NCBI GenBank assembly: GCA_949130485.1
Contig: OX422185.1
Location: 10,266,118-10,330,117 of the forward strand
Source: Agelas oroides
Lineage: Eukaryota > Porifera > Demospongiae > Agelasida > Agelasidae
Reading direction: 5' to 3'
Length of the DNA stretch: 64,000 bases
Shown: in pieces, positions 58,001 through 64,000 of the stretch
Layout of the letters: the number at the start of each line of letters is the position of its first letter
Numbering within the stretch: position 1 is the first letter of the stretch
Notes under the pieces: generated by a model
Database searches by the model: none
Told to the model about the DNA's origin: nothing
The model's input: only the letters and a program-made list of their open reading frames with translations
Position numbers and translations under genes: made by a program

Positions 58001-61000
58001 TCTCTGGCACCAAACCAAACATTGAGGCACAGGAATGAGGCTACTCATTTGGGCTATGTCCAGTGTTGCTCATCACTCTTGGCCCTGCTAACCTTTGCAG
58101 ATTGTTGTAAATTAACTGCTAGAAAAATATATGCATCAGAAAATGAAACTGTGGTTCGGAAACCATTTCTGCTTCTGTATTGCAAACACAGCTCTGGAAT
58201 GCATAAACAACCCTCCACTACTTCTGAAAATCACATCTGGCTCACAAAAGCAGCTTTCTGACTTGATGAAGAAGCCTTCCAATTTGTGGTGAAGCCGCGC
58301 TACGAACACGTACAGAAAAATGTTCTAGGAGGCAGTGTCAATTTTTTTTGATGTGCACCATATGTCAAGCTTGTGTGCAATGCTCCACCATTCAGTCCAA
58401 CCGATCCTTATTTCCTCACTTGTTACGCACTTATAGTCATACATTACAAAAGTCACAAACAAACTCAGACCACAGTTATAATAGCTCATTTGGTTACAGA
58501 AACTAAGTTTTACAATGAAGTGACCAGAAATAGTCAGCACTTTACTAGCTGGTCATTGTTCTTTATCTACATTACATACCATATCCCAACAGAAGGAAGA
58601 GCCACCATTTTCGAATGAGCCTACTGAAGACAACCACTAACATGAGGTAGAGCATGATGCCTTCACACAGCATCCAGCAGAACACGGACAGAAAAAGGTA
58701 GTGTAACAGAGCTGCTATAAATACACAGGCTCCCTGAAAGTGGGAAAACAGTGAATGAAGTCAACAAAACTATATAAGAAACTTAATGTAATATGCTTTA
58801 ATGTTAGCCTCGTTCCCAGGCTGAGGGAATGAGGCTACTTTAATGTAGCTTTTGAAGGTGAATTATAGGACTGTTTGTGAATTACATAACTACTGCAATA
58901 AGTACTGCCGACAAAGAACAATGAGGTATGACATTAGTGACATTGCAAATTACTGTGGTACTGTAAAATGAAGTTTGATCTACCATTTTTACTACTTGTT
59001 ATATCAGCTATACACATACTCTACCATATTCCATGTTCAAAAAATCAGTTCGATAATGTGTTTATTTACCAAGTATAAAAGCAATTCAAATATGTCTTAG
59101 GCACATTCTCCAGCGTTCACTGTTGCTTCAAATGATCCAATACTTGGGCAGTAAAGGCCTGGAATAGTTAAGGCTAGCAATGTCTCTCTGCATATGCCAC
59201 TGCTTTACCAGAGGAGGATGGACATGTAAATCAAATCTTGGAGCTGATCAGATGTACAGAAGCTGATCCCTGCCTCACAAGTCAGCAGAAACACTGGTCA
59301 GTGTGCTTAACTGCCTCGGGAATTAATTACATTCCTGAGCCAGTTAAGCACACTAAAACCGGTATTCTCTGCTATCCTGTTGAGCAGGCAGGGATCAGCT
59401 TCCGTATGTCATAACATAATTGCGAGGAAGTTGTCTTTCACTAACTCCAAGATTAGATCTCTTGTGTATGGAAGCATGCAATGTCCAACCTCCTCTGCTA
59501 CTTTAATGAAGCACTTTTATAACATTCCAATTGCTCGGTTGTACTTACTTCGCTTGCTCTTTATCTCACATTCTAACTAGTTCCACTTACATCGTTTGCT
59601 CGGGCAGGCTGAACTGAGGTGATAAAGACAAGGTAACCGAGGCAGAGAGAGATGGCCAGGTTGAGGTGAATGAAATAGTGCACTGATGTGAACAGCTGCT
59701 TCCTGAAACAGGCATCAGACAAATATACATGTATGTGTAATAAGTCCACACCAAGATTCTCACAGAGCATAGAATTTATTGCAGCAGATTTACCACAGCT
59801 AAACACTGTAGATTAGCTGAAACAAGGCTATGGGGCTTTATCAAAATAAGCTTCATTGTCAAGGGAGGAGCCAACCATGACACCTCTATCAGGAGTGCAA
59901 GGCATGCCTGTATATACGTACCAACTTTATAGTTATGCCCTAAGTATTGTAGCATAAGGAATGTGTGTAAGCAGGGAGATATTTTCTCTACTCACTGTGA
60001 GTATGGTGTAGCTGCATAGTGATGGGAGGCTTGTTGGTGAATGTGAATTTTTGGACATTTAATGTGGCCGGCATTTTTTTCGGGGTCATCCCTACATATG
60101 GCGTACTACCGTACGCCATGATATGAGGCCAAACAGGATGTGTAAGGGTAGATTTCTTATAAATTGAGATGATGTAGGAAAACAAAACATTAGTGGACAG
60201 ATACGTAGGTTAGCCTCACTGTTTGTCTGTCAATATTGACACATACTTTGAGAATACATATATCAACTGAACATATCTATGCTATCCTTAACTGAAAGTA
60301 GATTAATGAAAGCCTTAGGTCTGATAACATTGTACGTAGTATATATGCATATTTGTATATATACACACAGGAGACTCACCCCATTGCAAGGAAGAAGATA
60401 ATGGTTGCGATCAGGCAAATGATAGATATGGCACAGCCAATGTATGACACAATCTGCAGAGCCACAAGCTCACCAGCTGAAATGGTGTCATTATCCTGAG
60501 TGTAAATGTACAATGTATATATATGAAAAATCCACCATTCAACTCGCTAGTGTGGGGCTAACTCAGGCTCGCCCCCATGAAATGATAAATAAAGGAATGA
60601 CCTATGATGTATAGGTACCAGAGGATGTTAGTAGGGGTTATTCTGAGATGGGGCTGAAGGCTAAGTAGGGTACACTCATATATATTGAAGGTCCTGGGTT
60701 TGATGCCCAGCTAGATGTCTATGGATTTTTTACCGAAGACATATATACGTACACATAAATATGGTTACAGTGACTGAATATCCAATGGGCCTATAGAAGA
60801 GATCATGGAGGAGTGTGTAATGGACCAATGATAATATTGAATGAAGAGAGCTATAGTCAAGGATCAAATGGTGAACTCACCCCATCGCTCAGTATTCCAG
60901 ACACGTCCACTAGTACCGCGAAACTTGTGAGATGTGTACTCGTGCAGTTGACTGTTGTCATTCCATCTTCAGTTGTGGTACTAACCATCTCGATGCCGTC

Positions 61001-63897
61001 AAATGCCCAACTTCCATTGCCAACACTGATAAACAAATAGCGGAAAACATTAAAGTGTACTTAATTTATCATTTAACACTCAGGAATAAGGCAGATGGAA
61101 GGAAATGAGGGCCTTCAGCGAAATGCACCTAACAGTGAGTTACATTCAGCTAGTGTGTGCTTAATCTAGGATTACAAAATGACCACATGCACTTGTGTAC
61201 TTAATAGTGGATATGAGCTTATAAATGAAACATGCTTGACTATGCATGAGTACGTATTGCGTTCTTGATAAAACTATGGTAGGCATCATAATATTATAAC
61301 TAGCTACTAAAGATAGAGTTTGGTTGACTATTCAATACAACAAGTACGTATCTCATATACAACTTACGGGTCAGAAAACTCCCAGTAAGCACACCGATAC
61401 TCAGACACATTTTCATCCTGTACAGGTAAGTATGCAAAACAATCATAGTGATCACCATAGCCTGAAGCTCAGGGAGAGAGACACTTGATGGGTCCCTGAA
61501 GTTTGCTAGAGGGCCCCTAAGTACATTACACATGTGGAGCTTTGGTATATACTGTACAACTATTTCCAGATAGTTAGTTAGAAGGAGTACGGTATAGCAG
61601 GAAATTTTCGCGAGGTCCAATTTTCGTGATTTTCGTGACCCACGACCAAAACGCGAAAATAAGAACCGTGAAATAAGAACTGCGAAAATTTGAACACGTG
61701 GAGATTTGCACATGTGCGTTTTGTGCGCTAGTCTCACTCGATCTGACGATGGCTCTGTATCGCTATTTCAAACCAGTAGACGACGTCCTACCCTCTCCCA
61801 CAGGAGACCTTTCGTCCTCTGTTAGCCCGGCGACGATAAAGGGGCATGGTCAATAGCTCGCGCTAAACGCAAAAATTAAAACCGCGAAAATTTCTTCTGG
61901 AAGGGAAACAGGATTTTCTCGAAAATTTGGACCAGTGAAAATTTCCCGTTATACGGTATATTGATTTCATGTTTACAGATTGTTCTCATCGTAGTGCATA
62001 ACCTATATGCCACACAAAATTTAGTAGGATAAAAAGTGTTGCGTTTCACAGTCATTTTGCATATTGAGTGTGGAAATTAGATCCCCATGGTTAATTCTTT
62101 ATCCACACACCAAGTGAACTAAAAACTTCTTTGTATTGCCAAAAAGTCAGTGTGTGGTAGCTACTACTTCATTGGAATGTCTTTGAGCTCTGGAACAAGA
62201 CTACTATTTACAAGTACAGGTAGCTTCAAGTTATATTAGTGACATTCTTACAGCTTCAAAGGTGAATGAAAGGGTAACAGGTTCTTGAACGAGAGCATCA
62301 GATTGTCCCCGTCGCATTCTGACTTGAGTTGATAGCACCATTGAAGCCACCCTCGAGCCATTCCTGGTGCGGAATTAAGTAGTGTTAGTCAGTGGTCATA
62401 AGGCCATATCAAACACTCAAGTTTAAGAGTATAATTGGAGTCTTTACTGTCTAGTTTGGCTGCATATACATACCACTGAATGAGTGTAATATATACATAT
62501 GGTGGATCAAAAAGAGAAACTAAAAACATGTCACAAAAATATTGGGCTGCATACATCCAATAGCAAAGTTAATATGCAAGTACAGTTGCTTAAAATTACG
62601 GCTACGTGCATGTGTGAAGTATGTCAGGCAAACCGTCAACATTTCTATTGTGGTACTGAGAGTGTGTGTGGGTTACTTACGCATTAGAGGGTAGAGCTGC
62701 TTCCATGTTTTGAAAGAGGATGGTTGTAACTGGAACAGTCCTTGCTGCCACAGCAAAACAAACGGATTATTATTACATACTGGAGAGTACATATAATGCA
62801 CAGTACAGTATTGTATTTCAAGTTCTACGTATATACTGTATGTAAGCTCCCCAAAATATACGCTCCCACTTTTTGTGTGTTACTTTGAGTTAAAAGTTTG
62901 TAGGGGGCATTTACATGTACTTGAATATTCAATTAGTCAGTTTTGTGCATAAGTCCCCCAACTCAACCGGTTCCTCACAATGTTACATGCGCGATGACTG
63001 CTGTGGCTTTCAGGAAGAACAGCAGCTTCGTTGATGGTACTATGGGAAATCAGCAGTGCTTGTGTTGAGATACTTACTAAGCCAAGAGGCATCAAAGCAA
63101 CTTGCATCGTCAGTGGTGATAGGGGACAACCCCGTAAAAGCTTGTACTGTGAGCGACAAAAACCTTGGTGGTGGGTCAGTGAACGAAGCTATTGTGATTT
63201 TGTGTTTATGTGTTTACAAACACACACGACGACGGAGCCTAACCAAAAGCTCACTAAAAGCAAGAAGATGCTCAGGGTGTTTACAAGAGGGAAAATACCT
63301 ATCTAAGAAATTGGGGATTAAAGAGGGGGAGGGCATTTGCTTCAAGGGCTGTATTTTCAGGAGCTTATGGTACTATTTTGGTAACTGTGTGCCATTTGAA
63401 CTTAAAATGTGGAATGTGATGAGAGTATGGAAGTGGATTACTTAAAGTAATATCCTAGTTGTGATCCTCAGACAGAGCAGCATTCACTCATCCAACTCAA
63501 TGACATGCTGATGACTTTATTTCACCTGAAGAGCTTGGCAATGGGCTTACATGCACTTGTGATGGTGAGATCGCTCCCAGTGTTTGAACTCTAGACCTAC
63601 ACCACAGGTTAGTGAATAGATTGAGAGAGACCTTTCCAGCATTTTAGATTGAGATGGTTTCAGTTGAACTATTCCTGTTTCGGAGACTATGTACTAAATT
63701 GTTCTGGTACATACATATGGTAACAGTCCAGTACATGAAATTGCTGTACATACCATTTGCTCCTCTCCTCTCCATCAGAAACTGAGCAGGGATTGTGATC
63801 TGTGCTGGGATACTGTTAAAGGAGGTATTGACGAGGTCATCTAAGGACTCGGGGAACGTGGTACTCTCCTCGGGATTGCTGCGACTGGAGCCAAACA
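55003..63897 (-). CDS. Adhesion-GPCR-like receptor, C-terminal 556 residues (GAIN/GPS, 7TM, tail)
   Basis: Sixteen exons (high to low): 63754-63897, 62681-62744, 62252-62363, 61368-61417, 60881-61025, 60380-60495, 59591-59702, 58580-58733, 57785-57869, 57410-57476, 57197-57309, 56077-56203, 55832-55873, 55638-55763, 55522-55570, 55003-55169. All splice sites are GT-AG and all phases agree, giving one frame to a TAA at 55003. Exons 1-5 form the C-terminal GAIN region with the GPS (CAYWEF ... CTSTHLTSFAVLVD; predicted autoproteolysis between HL and T). Exons 6-13 give seven hydrophobic helices with class-B2 signatures: LHYLFLSVFCWMLCEGIML (TM3), GYGLPVIPVVVSVG (TM4), CWLSTENGVIWAFVAPM (ECL2/TM5), GLTWVFGLFAVN (TM6), IFNSLQGVFIFLFHVL (TM7). 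Exons 14-16 form a Ser/Thr-rich cytoplasmic tail. The gene continues beyond the window, so its adhesion domains are unknown. Confidence 0.93.
56552..57018. mobile_element. hAT-like non-autonomous element, 467 bp
   Basis: Perfect 8-bp duplication CAACATAC (56544-56551, 57019-57026). Termini TAGGGCCTGAACGAATG are inverted repeats, with further GAACATTCGAA-type motifs just inside both ends. Sits in a GPCR intron. Confidence 0.9.
58805..58837. mobile_element. 33-bp TAGCC-family micro-element
   Basis: TAGCCTCGTTCCC ... GGGAATGAGGCTA, two 13-base arms (one mismatch in pairing) round a 7-base loop, flanked by a perfect 9-bp duplication CTTTAATGT (58796-58804, 58838-58846). Essentially nothing but the two termini. 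In a GPCR intron. Confidence 0.82.
59257..59404. mobile_element. Foldback element, about 148 bp
   Basis: GAAGCTGATCCCTGCCT at both ends in inverted orientation, with inner arms sharing AGTGTGCTTAACTG. In a GPCR intron. Confidence 0.75.
60056..60125 (+). repeat. Hairpin-bearing dispersed repeat, copy 2
   Basis: Same 70-bp sequence as 38993-39062, same strand. In the GPCR intron between exons 6 and 7. Confidence 0.7.
61588..61960. mobile_element. MITE with GGAAATTTTC ends, about 355-371 bp
   Basis: TACGGTATA occurs at 61588-61596 and 61952-61960 as a direct repeat around an element with inverted ends CAGGAAATTTTCGCG and CGGGAAATTTTCACTGG. Either the 9-mer is the target duplication, or the ends extend into the partly palindromic ACGGTATA. 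In a GPCR intron. Confidence 0.7.
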
Positions 63898-64000
63898 CTA
63901 CAGACAAACATAAAGACAACAATATTACTCTTGATAATGCAAAGATATGAGAGTCACGGGTTCATGTAGACTAACAAAATGTGTGATATTAACGGTGATA
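63898..64000. other. Intron of the GPCR gene running off the window
   Basis: The acceptor for exon 63754-63897 (TAG at 63900-63898, minus strand) shows that the gene continues to higher coordinates. Confidence 0.7.

Noticed and set aside
60640-60720. tRNA-like SINE promoter (GGTTTGATGCC as a B box)
   Set aside because: Only a short B-box-like match and a weak A-box-like stretch; no tail, duplication or second copy in the window.
63560-63615. Minus-strand B-box-like AGTTCAAACAC
   Set aside because: No cloverleaf can be drawn and there is no terminator; chance match most likely.

Overview
The window is eukaryotic and almost certainly metazoan. Genes are split by GT-AG introns, the DNA is AT-rich and littered with transposon relics, and the gene families are animal-specific: an adhesion-type GPCR, a Death-NACHT-LRR (NLR) receptor, and a death-fold protein with ankyrin repeats. 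An expanded NLR type with a tripartite Death-NACHT-LRR layout, next to these element types, fits a demosponge best. The species is not identifiable from the sequence alone, and a cnidarian or other invertebrate cannot be excluded.

Three host genes are supported. (1) Minus strand, about 10.59-22.52 kb: eight exons with mutually consistent phases encode an N-terminal CARD-like helical domain, an acidic Ser/Glu-rich linker and four ankyrin repeats; one intron appears to use a GC-AG donor. (2) Plus strand, 41.13-49.90 kb: a Death-domain exon is spliced to one very long NACHT-LRR exon. The LRR region has grown by tandem duplication of a 1,197-bp (399-codon) unit, and a single missing base at about 43,918 divides the exon into two reading frames. 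(3) Minus strand, 55.00-63.90 kb and continuing past the right edge: sixteen exons encode the GAIN/GPS region, seven transmembrane helices and cytoplasmic tail of an adhesion-GPCR-like receptor. Genes 1 and 2 look like intracellular innate-sensing or signalling components; gene 3 is a cell-surface receptor. No operon-like linkage is implied.

The rest is mostly mobile DNA. From 0.7 to 9.05 kb there is a three-level nest: a pogo/Tigger-like transposase gene with a C-terminal PHD-like finger, split by a CR1/L2-like LINE, whose ORF1 is itself split by a 1.1-kb near-palindromic foldback element with TA target duplication. Elsewhere there is a decayed Helitron helicase (26.97-28.77 kb), LINE tails (19.93-20.5, 31.97-32.6 kb), a LINE reverse-transcriptase relic (51.85-53.07 kb) interrupted by a MULE-like element, three hAT-like non-autonomous elements with 8-bp target duplications, two MULE-like elements with 9-bp duplications, and a family of very small TAGCC...GGCTA elements (down to 33 bp) with 9-bp duplications. 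A 537-bp element just downstream of the NLR gene carries six copies of one perfect 16-bp palindrome. A large inverted repeat occupies 33.37-36.72 kb.

The observations I consider most likely to be new are the NLR super-repeat, the six-palindrome element, the TAGCC element family (one member of which carries a ZAD-like zinc-finger ORF), and the CARD-like/ankyrin gene.
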